A stretch of 64,000 nucleotides of DNA from Vigna angularis (GCF_016808095.1 NC_068972.1:41633029-41697028), one strand, 5' to 3'; numbered from the stretch's first letter, positions 47,041 to 60,713 are shown. Notes: generated from the letters alone by a model not told the origin. Numbers and translations: made by a program.

Positions 47041-48459
47041 AAATGTTGTCTAGGGTTATTTTTGAAGAAATTTTTATGAATGCGTCATTGTTTTTTCTTT
47101 TCCTCCACTATTCTGGTTCTCTGCGAATATCGTTTTACCACCATTCTTCATTGTTTTTGTCATCAAATGCCACCACGTCATCGCTTCGCCATTATTACCA
47201 CTTTTCCACTCCTCAATTCTCTTTTCTTCCCTTCCCTTCTACATCCTCAACTCAAAACCTCCATTTTATTTTTGTTTCGAAATCATGAGAGAGAGGTTCA
47301 AGAGAGGTTTCCTGAAGTTTTTTTTTTCTATTTTTCTATTTGAAAGGTTAATGCAACTTTTTTTAGTTCAAGTTTTTCACACCAAATGTAATTTGTCACT
47401 TGGTACTTTGAAGATTTGAGAGATTTCAAGTTCCAACTTGTTTTGTGTTTCCAAGTTCATAAAAAAAAATTATATATTTTATAAATATGTTTTAAATATT
47501 TTTTTTTGTATATTTATGTTAAACTATATTCTTTTAATGTACTTTTTTTATATTTGATATATCTTGTCTTTTTTTTTATAATTCGTAATTATGTGCTTAA
47601 ATTTTGTTTTTATGAGATTGTTAAGTTAATCTTAGATTCTCAACATTTAAAACAAAAATTATTTATTGCCTCTAAATTTTATAATATATTATGCTTTTTA
47701 AAAATTAATATAAGATGAGACCATACTAATTATGTATTAAATCTTGAATTATCCGGTTGAACAGTTTAAAAAAAATAAATTTTTTTCATAGTTTATTAAT
47801 GCATATATATTTTAATATACATATTTTAAAATATATGAATATTTTTTATTTGTGTTTTGTATTATCTTTTGATTGTGATTGATAATCACTTTTATAATAA
47901 TTATAACTTTGTTTTTTATATACTAATTGAAATGATTGTCATTCTGTTTTGCATAAATTCAAGACTTTTACATCAATTTTTGATAAGTTCATTAAGTATT
48001 TAAAGATAATTTGTGCAAAATAGATAATACAAATGTGCATTAGCACACTTACTTGTGTTAAGGATAACACATTTTTGTATCTATATTTTGGATTATTTTG
48101 GATGTGATAAATATAATGTGTTGTTTTTGTAATATTTTATAAAGATTTAATATGTAGGAAAAAACAAAAGAAAAAAAATTAAAAATGTCTATATTAAGTT
48201 TCAGTTATAACCAAAACCGAAATATAAAGTGATACTAGGCTTGGATACTGTGATAACCAAAACATATTACCCTGTTATTTAAAATTATTATTTAATTTTA
48301 TGGATATTAAGAACAAAACCCAATATATTTTTGATTTAAAATATTATTTAATTTTAAAGTATTAACCTTGATTATTATTAGACTTATAATAACTAAAACA
48401 AAATATTTTTAATTTAAAATATTATTTAATTATAAAGATATTTGGTTTCGGTTATATTT

Positions 48460-48561
48460 GTTACCAAAATCTAATATCTTTAAAATAAATAACTTTTTAA
48501 ATAAGAAAGAGTTACCAAAATCTAATATCTAGAAAATAAATAACTTTTTAAATAAGAAAGA
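48460..48561. repeat. 51-bp tandem duplication, two copies
   Basis: GTTACCAAAATCTAATATCT..AAATAAATAACTTTTTAAATAAGAAAGA at 48460 and again at 48511, differing only in three bases after ATATCT. Confidence 0.9.
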
Positions 48562-49100
48562 GTTTAAGTTTCGATAGTCTATACAAATCAAAACCAAATC
48601 CTCATTTTTTTATGGGAAAGAAAACATAATAAAGACATTTATGTTTTAGAGAAAAAAATTATAATTTTTTATCTTCTTCTAAATATGTTCTGATTATAAA
48701 ATCAAAATTTAATGTCTAAAATAACTTTGACTCAATTTTTTTTATTAGTGATAATTCTATTAAATATAAAGAATTTATTTTTGTTGTTCGCTAGTATATT
48801 AAACTTAAATGAATTTGCTTCAAGTAAAATCCTGAAAATGATTCAAAAGCTCATTAAAAACCAAGCTATAATTTAAATCTACGATAATTTTGATGAAATC
48901 ATCTCTGTAATTTCAACCTTTCAAACTATAATTACAGATTCAAAGCAATTCAATAGAAAATAAAGTTATGAAACACGTCAAAATCTTGACCTTGTGATCC
49001 ACGATACAACGCAGAAAATTATTGCCTTTCAGGGTCTAAATAAAAATGAAACGAAAACCATGTTATCATAGATGCATGCTTCATATCCAAGAACAAGTTT

Positions 49101-49104
49101 ATAC

Positions 49105-49164
<60 letters not shown>
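49101..49164. repeat. (TACA)n(TA)n microsatellite
   Basis: Four TACA units lead into an AT run of about 47 bases. Confidence 0.9.
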
Positions 49165-49168
<4 letters not shown>

Positions 49169-51427
49169 AAGATAAAAAATAATTTCATCTTTCTTTTACT
49201 ATGATATTATATATTTATATTTTCGTGTGTGCTTAAACGAGAGAAAAAAATGCATAATTAGTGATTACCCTGCCGAAGACTTTTTCATACGTTGTTATGC
49301 CCTAAAATAGCGTTGTTCATATAATCGCCTTCTTTTCAAAATATGTTAAAGACCTTTTTGATAGGTTTCAAATTAATCTCTATTTAAGACTACGACTTGT
49401 AATTATTATAGTAGTGATTTAAGGATTAGGTAATTAAGAACGACTTTTTAGACTCTATATTCTCGAATTAGACCATTTGAAACATTTATAGATTATAGAA
49501 TAAAAAATTATATTTTACATTTTTATTTATTATACAATTGGAAAACATTTCTAAATTAATTATGCAATTCAAAAAAAATTTAAATCATGTAATTTATTAT
49601 ATTTCTGCTATTAGAGGATTTAGAACTATAATCCAAAAATATTTTAAATTATATAAATTACACTATAGTTTCAAATTTACTTTTGAGATGTTATAATGTA
49701 GTGGGATGAAAAAAAAAATACCAACATGGCAATGATGGCCCAATTTAATTGGATTTCATTCGGCCCAAAAGGAATGTCCATACAAATAGTAGGTAACTTC
49801 TTGCTGTACCTCTATACATTTTTTCCAACACCTCCATCGAAGCCCCCCACTCATCATCATCTTCTTCTTCCTCCACCACTCTCTCTCTCCATTCTTCATC
49901 TTCTTCCATCAATGTCGATAACAGTGTTTTAATGTAGAACACGTTATATATCCCAATTACTATTAGATAATAATGATAACAATACACTCAACGTGAGACA
50001 CATAAAAAGAAAAAAAAGAAAATCTCATTTTAGTTCTAATAAGAAGTTTAAAGATATAAAATATAATAAATACCACACAAGAAAAAATAATTTCGTACAA
50101 TAATCTACATAAATTTATTTTCTACCCATTATTTTAAGTTCTATTACGTAATAGTATGTCTTGAAATGACAAATAGACATATTTTCCTAAATATTTTCCT
50201 ACATAAAAATATTTATATTTTTTTCTTTACTTATAATTATTTGACTTTTCTATATTCACAAAATTTACTGATATTTTCAAGAGACTTTTTCTTCTATTCA
50301 ATTATTGATTACATAATTTTTTTATGTAATTATGTTTAAATAATGTATTATTAATTTGAGTGAATCAAATAACTTTTAAGTTTCATATTTAATTATTTTA
50401 ACAACAAATAAAAAATAATGTAAAAAAAATCACTCTAAATTTTGATTTCTCACTCCAAGGTCCAAATAAATTTTGATTTGAGAAATAACATAATGCCAAT
50501 GTAAGCTGGAGAGAGTATGACGCCAACGTGAACAGCGAAGATGAGCTTTTCAAATAGAGGAAATGATAGAAAACATCGAAGAAAGATATGTTCACCAACA
50601 AAAGAAGCTTTTCAAAATTCTATTCTTTTAATATTTTTTATTTAAAATATGTATGTAAATTCATATGAAAAATATGTTTCTTTTACATAGATTTTACACA
50701 CCAAAAAAGAGGACAAACTAGTTTGTTGATACATACCAAAAATATCCGTATCTAATGAGATTTTACCTACGGAAAAAACCTATATAAAATCTGTTTGTAA
50801 ACCTTAATTTATCAATGGATTTTATTGTGTGTAAATATTTTGTAGATATTTTTTACCTTTTAGTATTTTTATTTATTGTTTTCTTTACATGAAAATGTTT
50901 TGATTCTTTCAATTTAAAAAAAAATCTTTAATTTTTTTATCCTTAATTTTTGTTTCATTTATAGAATTCTTTTTGTTTTACTAAAACAATTTTCATTATC
51001 ACTCATAAATGGTTCAACTAGTTTGATTTCTAAAAAGTTTTCTTATATTTTCAAAATACTTTTTATTTTATTATATCTTTAATTATATTTTTTCTTTTTA
51101 TATTTGATGGTGGATCAAATTAATTCTAGACCACACATTTTATTGTTTTTATTTTTTATTATTTTTATTTTCTAACTCATTCTCATAAATACAATTTTAT
51201 CATTGAAATTGTATGATGCCCTCAATTACTATAATACAATAATTTGATATCACTATTATTAAATTCAAAATAGTTTGATATCACTATTATTAAATTCAAG
51301 ATGAAAGATTTATGTCTAAAATAATGTATGATTTCATTAAAGCAGTGTATTATAATTTTCATTAATATACAAAAGAAAATCATTATAATCCAAAGAAAAG
51401 AATAAAAGAGATATTTGAAATATTTTT

Positions 51428-51431
<4 letters not shown>

Positions 51432-51486
<55 letters not shown>
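51432..51486. repeat. (TA)n microsatellite
   Basis: Pure TA run of about 54 bases. Confidence 0.9.
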
Positions 51487-51491
<5 letters not shown>

Positions 51492-54400
51492 TCAAAAATA
51501 TCTTTTAACTTTACTATTACTATACTAGAAAAATGTCTTAATTAATATAATTAAGATGCCATGTGTCGTTTGTTAAGTTAAGAAGAGGTAGAATGATAGG
51601 ATTCCATATGTCATTCAAGTGAAGGTGTTGAAGTTAATATTGACTAAGTGGGAGTGTGCCCTCATCAAGAAACTAAGACAAACTTGCAACAATCTCTTTG
51701 AATAGTGTTCTAAAAAAACTCAATTTTGTTCTTGCAAGTGTCATCTTTTTCCCTCTTTTCCAAGAAACTGGTTGACAAATCAAACCTAATTATCATTCTT
51801 TGGAGTTTCGATTCATTTAGTTACATAACTGAAAATGTTGTTGTTTCTTCAGTCTAAGATTACAAAAATATGTTTCCCATCTTCTTTAAAAAATAAACAA
51901 CATAAGACGTATTTTTTGGAAATGATTTTTTACCAAAATTTCCACCAAAACATGTGGAAGTTTAACTTTTTCAAATTTAATGACAACGAAAACACATGTT
52001 TCTCTTGTCAAAACATTTAGTATGAAAATAAATTAAAAAAATTTACTAAAATACATTACTCTTTCATTATTAGAAAACTTATATAAATAAAAATATTTTT
52101 GCCGACCAAAACAAAACCTAGTCATACACAGTAATTATAATTCATCAAAGCGAACACAGTAACTATCATAAATTCATCATCATAAATACTGTTAAAGTTT
52201 TCCTTCCAAGCGAACAAAGTTTAAAAGAGTTATTTTCCGTTTTTATTTGATCATTTGTTTTAAGTTTAATAGTTTTAGTAAATAATTGTTATTAATTGGG
52301 AGTTATTTTTCTAAAAAAAAATTTGAGTCATATTACATTATTATATAGATTGATAGATTGAAAATGATTAGATATGTGACTTCATGGAAAAATTCATTGT
52401 ATGACTAAAGTCGTCACTGCATGTTTCGTAAAAGTCTACATGCATGCACATAAACGGAGAAAATCAAAAACATGTTTTTGTTAATTTTATAACGTGAAGG
52501 CTTATTTATTTATTTAGCATATAAATTTATGCTTATGTGCCTTGTCTTGTAATAATGCATGCTTATATATATAGGTTCAGGTTTAAATATTATTGGATAA
52601 TAAATTATCTGGCAGACATGCTAACATTTTTTTATGATGATTTTTTAAATTAATTGCTTTCAAATACACGTGGTCGTCTAAATTAAGAATTCTGAAAGTA
52701 AAATATATTTTATGAGCATTTTAAGATGCATGCACTTGAAAAAATAAATAAATAAGTAAAAGCTAACGACAAAGATTAATTAACTCTTTCACGGAATGTC
52801 GTTATCTTTTGGAGAAAAATACAACATGTATGTTTTGAGAATTGTTTACGGATATTGGAAAAATGGTCAAAATTGACTATAATCCTCTGTTTTGTTTATC
52901 ATAACTTTTTATTAACATGAAAATATGATTCTTTTGGAAATTATATTATTAAAATATAATTTTGATGAATTTTGGAGATTATACTGTTGGAGACTATTCT
53001 TTTGTTAATGGATTTAAATGCTCGATTTAGTCTCTATAAAATAGGTGAAATTTTATTTAAATTTTTATAACATTTTTTTATCTTTCTAAAACTTTTAACT
53101 ATTATTTTTAATCCCTATAAAATAAATAAATTTTGATTTCGACCCTAAAAATAATATTTTAAAGACTTTTTGAAGGTAATTACTCCTTTTAGAGATAAAA
53201 AATTAGAAGTGTCAAAATATAGTCTTACAAAAGAGTAATATGTATTCTTTCGATAGTAGAAATAAAAAGTCGCGTAATCATAGAAATAAAAAGCAAATAT
53301 CGCATCAGTTCTGAGAGTTGGAAATGTAAACTGAAGAAATATTTTGAAAAAAAATAAAAAAACTGACTTGTTTTAATTAAGTAAAAAAAAATCCAACTTG
53401 TTATATTTAAATTCAAACTAACTATACACATTTGGCGAGATTATAACAAAATCCTGATCTAGTGTTTTTCTTGTATCTTCTCATTTTTAGTTGAAAAATA
53501 TTAGTAATATGTATTATTGAAGGTTTTATTAATTAGTGATACATTCTTTTATTGATTAAAGTTTAAATGAGTCTTCTCAAGCGATGTGCGATTTTCATTG
53601 AATGTACCGAAACAAATTAGAATTAATTAATCACATCTAATGAATTGTTCACTCTCGAATCTGAAATTTCGATTGTAATGTTTTTTCTTGAAAAGTATTT
53701 CGAAAAGTTCAAAGAATATTTAAACTATTTTTTACTTCAATTTCTAAAATGATGTCAGATTATTAAATATACTGGAACAAGTCTGTTAGAAGAAAAATGT
53801 TGTAAAAAATTTAACACTAATAAATCATGAATAATTCATAAAATACTGTAATACTATTTTCAATTTTAAACGTTACAAAAATTGATTTGCAAATTATTTT
53901 GTATGTTTCTTAATTTTTTTTATCTATGGTTAATGTAAAATTTACTTAATTCTAATAATAACATGTTTATAGTTACTCAAATTGTTTATTAAGTTTTATG
54001 CTGCCTTCTTGAGTAACATATTATATTCTTTTATGCATTCTTTCTCTAACTTTATTGTTTTGTCACGTCTTTGTTTTTAATAATGAATATCCATGATCAC
54101 ATTCATGGTCGTATAAACTTCCCTATCAATATTATTGTGAATAAGGTTAAAAAATAATTTTAAACTATAGAAAGTTGCAATAGAAGAAGATTTTAATAGC
54201 TGTACAAGTTGATGCAATTATAAACAGTGGGTTAAAAACAATATTCATGAATGCATGGCCAACACGAGGTCATAAAAGTACTCTTGACGGCAAAAAAAAA
54301 AAAAAACTACAAAATAGGTTCTCACTGAGGTATGGATATCAATCTTTGGCGTAGAAATGTTCAAGAATATTAAGGTTTTGTATTTGTTCATCTTAATTTA

Positions 54401-55051
54401 AAATGTTTGCATAGGATTTGGTCTGAAAGAGACTGCAAAATGCAAATTGTCAACTTGTAATAGTGGCGACAGAAATCAAGGCACGTGAGTTCAAAATTGG
54501 CTTAATATATATCTGAGAGTGCAAGCCTGTCGTTTGTCTTATGCATGGATAAAGCAAAACATTCAACAGCTCATGAAAAAAAGTTGATTGATTCTGTCTA
54601 GGCTCTGTTCTTTGATTATATAAAAAAAATATTAGGTTGAAATGGTTTTTTTATGTATTTTTATTTTCATTAGAAATAATCGTATGGAATTTTTCAAAAC
54701 AGTTGAATGATTAATTAGGTATAAAGAACAACAAGAACAATTTGATTTAAGAAGAATAACGTTACATTAATATAGTTTAATCACGTTAAACCTTAATGAA
54801 GAAAAAAATATTTAGATATGCATTAAAAAAAATAAAGATGATCTATAATTGTTGATTATCAAGTTGTAACTATGGTGTATCTATAGACCTATTACATATA
54901 TAATTCCAATAAAATCATTAAATAATAATTAGTTTTAAAGTAAAAAATAATCAATCATTATGTTGAGTAATTCAAATACTAATTTATACATTAAAAATAA
55001 AATTATTAATGGTTAATTTTAAGAGAACAAATTCTAGCATTGGAAAATAAG

Positions 55052-56619
55052 GTTAATCCTAGTGTTGTCAAAATGGGTTGTAACACGCGAGCCAACCCGG
55101 TCCACCATGGGTTTGAGCTGGATTGGCTTTGAAAAAATTGTAATTTTTTTTATATGGGTTAGTTTTCAACTTGGCTCACCCGGTTGGCTAAACAACCCAC
55201 CTAATTTAATTTAATTATTTATTATTTTGTGTTTCAATATTATTAGTTAACATTTTTTATTATATTGTAGATGAGATAAAAAAAAAGATGTTTCAAAAGA
55301 AAAAAATAGTATAGATTTATCTATTTAAGACTCTAATATTATAAATGGACAAATGATACAAAAATTATCAATATTAAAAACCTATTTGTTTATCTTTTGT
55401 GCTTCTTTTTTGATTACTTTTGGATTGTATGATATTTTTTATTTTATTTTAAATTGTCTTTGGAGTTTAACATCTTTTAGAGTGAAATTTATTTAGATTT
55501 GAATTAAAAAAATTATTATTTTTTTTATTTTAAAAAAAACTTATAATTAAGTGAGGGGTGTTGCTCCCTCCACCACTCCAAGTGCTCCTGCACCTCCCCA
55601 CTATTTTCTTTTATTCCAAAAATACTATACACCTCCCTACTATTTTCTTTTATTCCAAAAATACCCTACATCTCCCCATTATATTCAACAATCTTTCTCT
55701 TTCTCTCTCCACATTAATGAAGCATTCATATGGCTCAGATTTAAACTTATGATATATTGCAAAATTTTGTTTACACTTTTCCTTAAATAAGTTTGATTCA
55801 ATCTTATTTTCACTTTTCAATATATTTTTTTTTCTTCAAATTACTTAATAAATGGTAAAATTTTGTTCTAAATTTCTAGAAAAATGTTTATATATATGTG
55901 TGTTTTTTTTATATTTAATATCTATAATTTTTAACATTATATTAAGTTTTAACTTACCGACATGTTTGACTTAAATAACTTGACTAAAGTATTTAATTTA
56001 TTAGATAAATAATATAAAAATATTATTAAATACTTAAAATGTAAAAGAAAAGTTATTTGTTAAAAATTTGGAATTTATTTAGTTCTTTCGTCATTATAAA
56101 GTTAGTATATAATAATAATAATAATATATTATTTACTATTAATATTATTATGTTTATTATTTTGTATTTGCATCTAACTTTTAAGTTTATAAAATGGAAG
56201 TGGTAGAAGCACTAATATTGAAGTTTCCTCTGAATTTTATATTTTGCAATATATCACAAGTTTAAATCTAAGCCATATGAATGCTCCATTAATGCAGAGA
56301 AAGATTGTTGAGGATAGTGGAGAGGTGTAGGGTATTTTTGGAATAAAAGAAAATAGTGGGGAGATGTAGAGTATTTTTGGAATAAAAGAAAATAGTGGGG
56401 ACGTGCAGAAGTACTTGAGGTGGTGGAGGGAGTAACACCCTTAAATGAGCAGTGAGCCAACCTGTTTAACCCACTAACCCGTGGTGGGTCGAGCCGGGTT
56501 CAAATGTTTTCAACTTGCTAATAAGTGAGTATGGTTGGGTTGACTCACTAAGTGACCAACCTGTGGTGGGCCGGACCGGGTCGAGTTAGGTTACCCGTTT
56601 TGACAGCCCTAGTTAATCC
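55052..56619. mobile_element. hAT-type non-autonomous element with nested insertion
   Basis: The element spans 55060-56611. Its termini are TAGTGTTGTCAAAATGGGT (left) and, in reverse complement, TAGGGCTGTCAAAACGGGT (right), which match the TAGGG-type hAT termini of plants. It is bounded by a perfect 8-bp target duplication GTTAATCC (55052-55059 and 56612-56619), the size hAT transposases make. Interior ends are rich in CCCGG/GGGTT motifs. No transposase is encoded. Without the nested element and its duplication the hAT unit would be about 660 bp. Confidence 0.85.
55547..56449. mobile_element. Mutator-type inverted-repeat element nested in the hAT element
   Basis: 885 bp (55556-56440) with inverted repeats of about 200 bp that start GGGTGTTRCTCCCTCCACCA. 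The left repeat is about 55556-55767, the right about 56245-56440. Near-perfect 9-bp flanking repeats (TTAAGTGAG left, TTAAATGAG right) fit a Mutator-like insertion. Each terminal repeat contains two copies of a CCCYACTATTTTCTTTTATTCC-type subunit, given here in part. The centre is AT-rich and non-coding. Frames read from the repeats (near 55551-55790 on plus and 56254-56460 on minus) are mirror images and not genes. Confidence 0.8.
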
Positions 56620-57537
56620 TCTTTTCTTGTTCTTTTTTGTGGTTGATTGAAATGTGTGTTTTCATAAACATGGTTTTTCCACCCGTTAAGATAATAAATC
56701 TTCAAAATACAATAAGAAAACTTATATTCTCTATGGAAAAACTAGTCACATTATTGTTGTTATCATAAACATTATAGGTGACAAAACAGATTAGGTCGGA
56801 CTGGCCTACCAATTGAAAACAGATTGAAATTTATAACTCAACTTGTGAGCTAGCGAGTTAGTGGGCTAGTAGGTCCGTTTTGATTTTTTCTTTCTAATTT
56901 GGTAGTTGGGACCCAGTTTCAGATTTTGTTGTTGTTGTATATGCAAGCCCAGTTTCAATATTTGTATGTGTAGTGCAATACATGTATCATACAAAAACTT
57001 TACATATTTTGTAACATTCAAAAAATTAACTTGTCGACCATCAATATCTAATCTAATGCATTGTCAACAAAGGTAGAAATTACTTAATACATAACAACAT
57101 TAACAAAGTATTCAACACAAACTTCCGTTATTATTTTTTTGTTCAATCTTCATCGTTTCCCTTTTCAGGATTATTAGATGCACCATTAGAATAACTCTCC
57201 TCCACTCTTCCATCTTCATTAACATCATCATCTAAATATCACATAGAATGGAATTAAAAAAAGAAGTTAAAATATAAAATTTATTTATGAAAATAAAAAA
57301 ATTAATAAAAATTAAATTAAAGAAGTTACCATAATCAAGAAACTCATACTTCTAATTAGAAATGCAAATTATTACTTCAACATTTGTTTATAATAGACAA
57401 CTTCTATACTTACTCAAAATCCTTGAACCAATATTGTAAATGTATCTTCAGATACAGTTGTAATAATTGAGATACTTAACAAGTTTCTAGCCATGACTAA
57501 CAAATATGAAAAACATTGATTATTACCCTTTCATCAT
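56620..57537. other. Probable hAT relic, left part
   Basis: TAGGTGACAAAACAGATTAGG at about 56775 resembles a hAT terminus (TAGGGRTGACAAAAYGGG type) and is followed by GGTCGGACTGGCC-like hAT subterminal sequence. It could be the 3' end of the transposon whose transposase fragment lies at 57538-57846. No second terminus was found. Confidence 0.35.
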
Positions 57538-57846
57538 TCAAGAACATTCATATGCAATAATGTGAACATCCAATGTTGGCTCATCTAAGTATATATCAAG
57601 TCGGTTCCTTCCCACTTTACCATCAACCTGAAGCTTGTGTTGTTTTTGTTTCTTAACATAAAAAGCAAAATCAAAGTTTAATTCATCTATATAATAATAG
57701 TAATTAAATGACAAGAAAGTAATATCACTTACATCAAGAGTAATTGACTTGATTGAAGCAATTGAGGATGATGTTGACAAATCACTATGCTTACGCTTTA
57801 GAACAGGAGTCTTTAATAACAACCTCTTTATGCTAGGTTGGGCCAA
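57538..57846 (-). pseudogene. Possible hAT transposase C-terminal fragment
   Basis: A 102-codon minus-strand frame contains IASIKSITLDVSD and, further on, GRNRLDIYLDEPTLDVHI. The latter resembles the start of the hAT dimerisation domain (S/R-x-L-x-x-Y-L-D/E-E). The conserved downstream part (the WW and ASES regions) is not recognisable in any frame, so the copy is truncated. The middle TYR-rich segment may be unspliced intron. Support is moderate at best, but a hAT-like terminus occurs about 760 bases away in the expected direction. Confidence 0.4.
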
Positions 57847-57849
57847 AGC

Positions 57850-58620
57850 TAGGAGATGTGTATGGAGAAATGTTTCCTTAGATAGATGGTGCGAAAGTGT
57901 GATGGTAAATCGTCCAAGGATGATGAGCTAAGGTGTGGATGATGTAGAAGTTCACGACCTCTAAGAGATATGGTAGTGGTAATGGTGTAGTGTTTGGTGG
58001 TTCCAAGAGTGGTGAGACCAACTCAAGAAGGAATGTAACTAGAGGGGCCTCGAGGATTGCTCTTGTCTTGATCCAAGAATGTATGACCAAATTTGGGCAG
58101 CATAACATTAATAAACTTCCAAGATGATTACAAGGTGGTGACACCTCTTTATATAGGCAAAGGTGTTACCTAAAACCCTAAAAGCAAATGGAAACACTAA
58201 AGGACAAGGCTTGGACAAATTTGGAGGCCTTCTAGGATGGAGATAAAGTGTCCAAATCCTCTCCAATGGTGGAAGGACAAGTGATCATTCAAAAAGCAAA
58301 ACCTCTCAAATGGAAGGATCACTCATGCACACACTTTCCACTTGGTTTGGATGCCTAACTTAAGAAAAATCCTATGCTAATTAGGCCTTAATAGAAACCT
58401 TAAACAAACCTACACTACATGACTGAGTACAATGGCCTAAATATCCTACACTACTCTTCAATCCATGCTCCATGATGGCTCCAAAGGTGGTCCACAAGAT
58501 AGAGTTGATACTATCTTCAAGAATGACTTTCACTCTCTTGAAAGTGTTTTGACCATGGCTAGAGGATATGCCATCGGTCTCATGCTTGGAACAATATTTA
58601 AAGAAAAGGTTGTGTAATTA
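57850..58620 (-). mobile_element. LTR-like fragment with minus-strand TATA box
   Basis: On the minus strand the sequence runs through a CCTATATAAAGAGGTG TATA region (about 58140-58160). A leader-like stretch follows (TCATCTTGGAAG, CTTGGATCAAGACAAGAGC, CGAGGCCCCTCTAG). This layout (AT-poor upstream, TATA, then a CA/CT-rich transcribed part) looks like a retroelement LTR. It cuts off the hAT relic on its left. Ends and lineage are not resolved; AGATG occurs near two possible boundaries but could be chance. Confidence 0.35.
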
Positions 58621-60713
58621 TTCCTTCATCCTCTCTAACTTTACTCCTGAAGTTAGAAGATCATATCTTCTCATAGCAATATCCTAATGTTTCCAATTTC
58701 ATCCTTGAGTCTAAAATTGCCGCAAATGTAAGTATAGTGTTATATTCATAGTGATATTTATCAAACTTCATATCATCATTCCAATCTTATCTCTAATAAC
58801 TTGTAATTTTATAAAATGATAACAAGAAAACGCAAATTTATTGTACTCTTTTCCATTTATCTTCAAACGAATAATATTTGTAATTCTCATCAAGTAGGTG
58901 TAAACTTGCAAACACATGTTTAAGTGCACTTTAAAGCATAAAAGAAAGTTGAGTTTCATCTTATTATCAATCACTACTTTTTGAATCCCTACGAAGCTTT
59001 AGAAAAGAAAATCTTCGGTACAACTTTAAATAAATAATGAGTTTTTAAAAATATCATATTATTTATTAATATTAAAAAAAATACCATGTTCAGAATTAAT
59101 TGACAATAGTTAAAAAGGAAAAAATAAATCATAAAAAGGTATTTTCATTATTATTCACCATCATCCAGTAGATTGCCTATAGCTTGAACTCTAATATATA
59201 TAAAGAAAGAATAAATAATGAATATACATTCACTTGCATATAAAAAAATCATGTTGCCTTTAATTATAAACTAATAATATATGGTAAGTTTATGAAATTT
59301 TATAATAACTCATCTTATACCCTAATCATGATTTCTAATAGACTAATAGAGAATATTAAAACTTTTATGAATATAAGTAGAAGTCAATTAAAGTCTAAAA
59401 ATGTAGTATAAGAAAAGGTAGCATGATATTATATTTTCTGCTAAAGTAGATGTAACATTTTAGACTTTTAAATGATGAAATGAATCCGCACAATAAATGT
59501 CACTTGCAATCAAACAAAGAGACCTATATAACCCATAAATTCTTGTACTTGACGGAGTTTGGAATATAATATTCAACTCATGACATACGACACAATGCAA
59601 TCAAAATTTCAAACTATTCTTTAATCTCACTTAAAGGCCAAAGTTAATTACGAGTTACCTTAATCCTACAAAGTGGATTTGTAAAGTAAAAATATTACTA
59701 AATGATTTGGAATTGTAATTGATATAAGATCTTTAATATACTTTGTGGTGTTGGAAATGAGACATTTCACATCTGAAATAAAATATTTGCAATTATTCCG
59801 ATAAAAAGCAGACATAACAAAAATCAACAACAATTATTGAAATTTTCCCTATTACCATTTTAGAATGTGTTTGTTTAGAATGAAAGAAAGCAAAAATATA
59901 GAAAAATAAATTAAAAACACAAAAAATTGAGGTACAAAAATGTAAAAAAATAATAATAAATAATACATACATAAAACTCTTTTTCCAACAATATATATAT
60001 AAACAAAAGTTATGTATTTGTAACAATTAATTATATTTTAAGTATTTTATCAATTCGTTTCATATCTTATATTGCATATATAATAATAAATATGTCCCTT
60101 TATATCTCATTAGTATTTATTTTCTCATTCATACTTTACTTTACTTTCTATTTATTTATTTTTTCTAATTCAAATTATTTTACTTTCTTGTTTTTCCACT
60201 CTCACCTTTCATAATTAAATTCAAACAAATAAAATTATATTTTTATCAAAATTTTATTCTTAAAAAATGTGTCTCAAAGATTAAACTAAACTATCATTTA
60301 TCTCAATTCTTAAGTTGTGTGTGACTTTTTGAACTCATCTGAAACAAAGAAATTTACATTAATCTATATTCTCTATATGTTAACAACATTTATAGAAAAT
60401 TTACAATTTCGAAAATATATATTTCATTTTCTGTATATACAGAGAGATAGAGAGAGAGAAAGTGAGAGGTGCTCCATTTCGTGGAAGCTGCAAAAGGCTG
60501 AATTGTTTGAATATGAAAATGGTTTTATTAGGTCTTCGTGTTGGACCATTCTGGCTCACAACAGTGGCGTGCTGAATATCAACCATGTATAAGTACTCAT
60601 ATTTCCCAACACAAAAACTTCAACCATCCTTCCACAAAATCTTCTTCACACAAGAGTAAAACACAAAACCAAAACTTATAAACTATTCTATATAGTGTTC
60701 AAGTTTATTGAAG
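58621..60713. other. Intergenic; MYB upstream region at the right
   Basis: No gene seen. A (GA)n stretch at about 60440-60470 and the CAACAAAAAC-type leader with ACACAAGAG near 60640-60665 suggest that the MYB transcript starts somewhere in 60580-60640, with GTATAAGTA at 60587 as a possible TATA box. Confidence 0.4.

Larger units (their letters stand above)
46432..48750. mobile_element. CACTA-like non-autonomous element relic
   Basis: The right end reads, on the minus strand from about 48750, CACTAATAAAAAAAATTGAG, which has the CACTA terminus typical of En/Spm-type elements. Inside are repeated phrases such as TTTCGGTTATA/TTATAACCRAAAC in both orientations near both flanks (46980-47040, 48200-48260, 48440-48600), as expected of subterminal transposase-binding repeats. 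The left terminus was not found. The copia element sits within or next to the left part, with flanking sequence continuing on its other side (41380-41467). Short frames at 47043-47343 show no domain. Superfamily call is tentative. Confidence 0.45.
48751..55051. other. Long intergenic stretch, no gene seen
   Basis: Very AT-rich. Microsatellites are listed separately. A CT-rich patch at 49800-49920 gives frames on both strands, but they are low-complexity. No RNA gene, LTR or inverted-repeat pair was recognised by eye, so older elements may have been missed. Confidence 0.5.

Noticed and set aside
47043..47343. Two overlapping plus-strand frames of 81-87 codons
   Set aside because: Phe/Ser/His-rich translations of pyrimidine-rich DNA inside the CACTA-like relic; no domain.
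49726..49987. Overlapping frames on both strands, one Glu-rich and one Pro/Leu-rich
   Set aside because: They mirror each other over a CT-rich tract and have no motif; treated as low-complexity.
55551..56460. Pro/Phe-rich frames on plus and minus strands as related small genes
   Set aside because: They are the two inverted repeats of one element and so encode similar peptides by symmetry.
57859..58123. A 260-bp LTR bounded by AGATG repeats
   Set aside because: The 5-bp match could be chance, and the TATA-containing upstream part would be excluded; boundaries left open.
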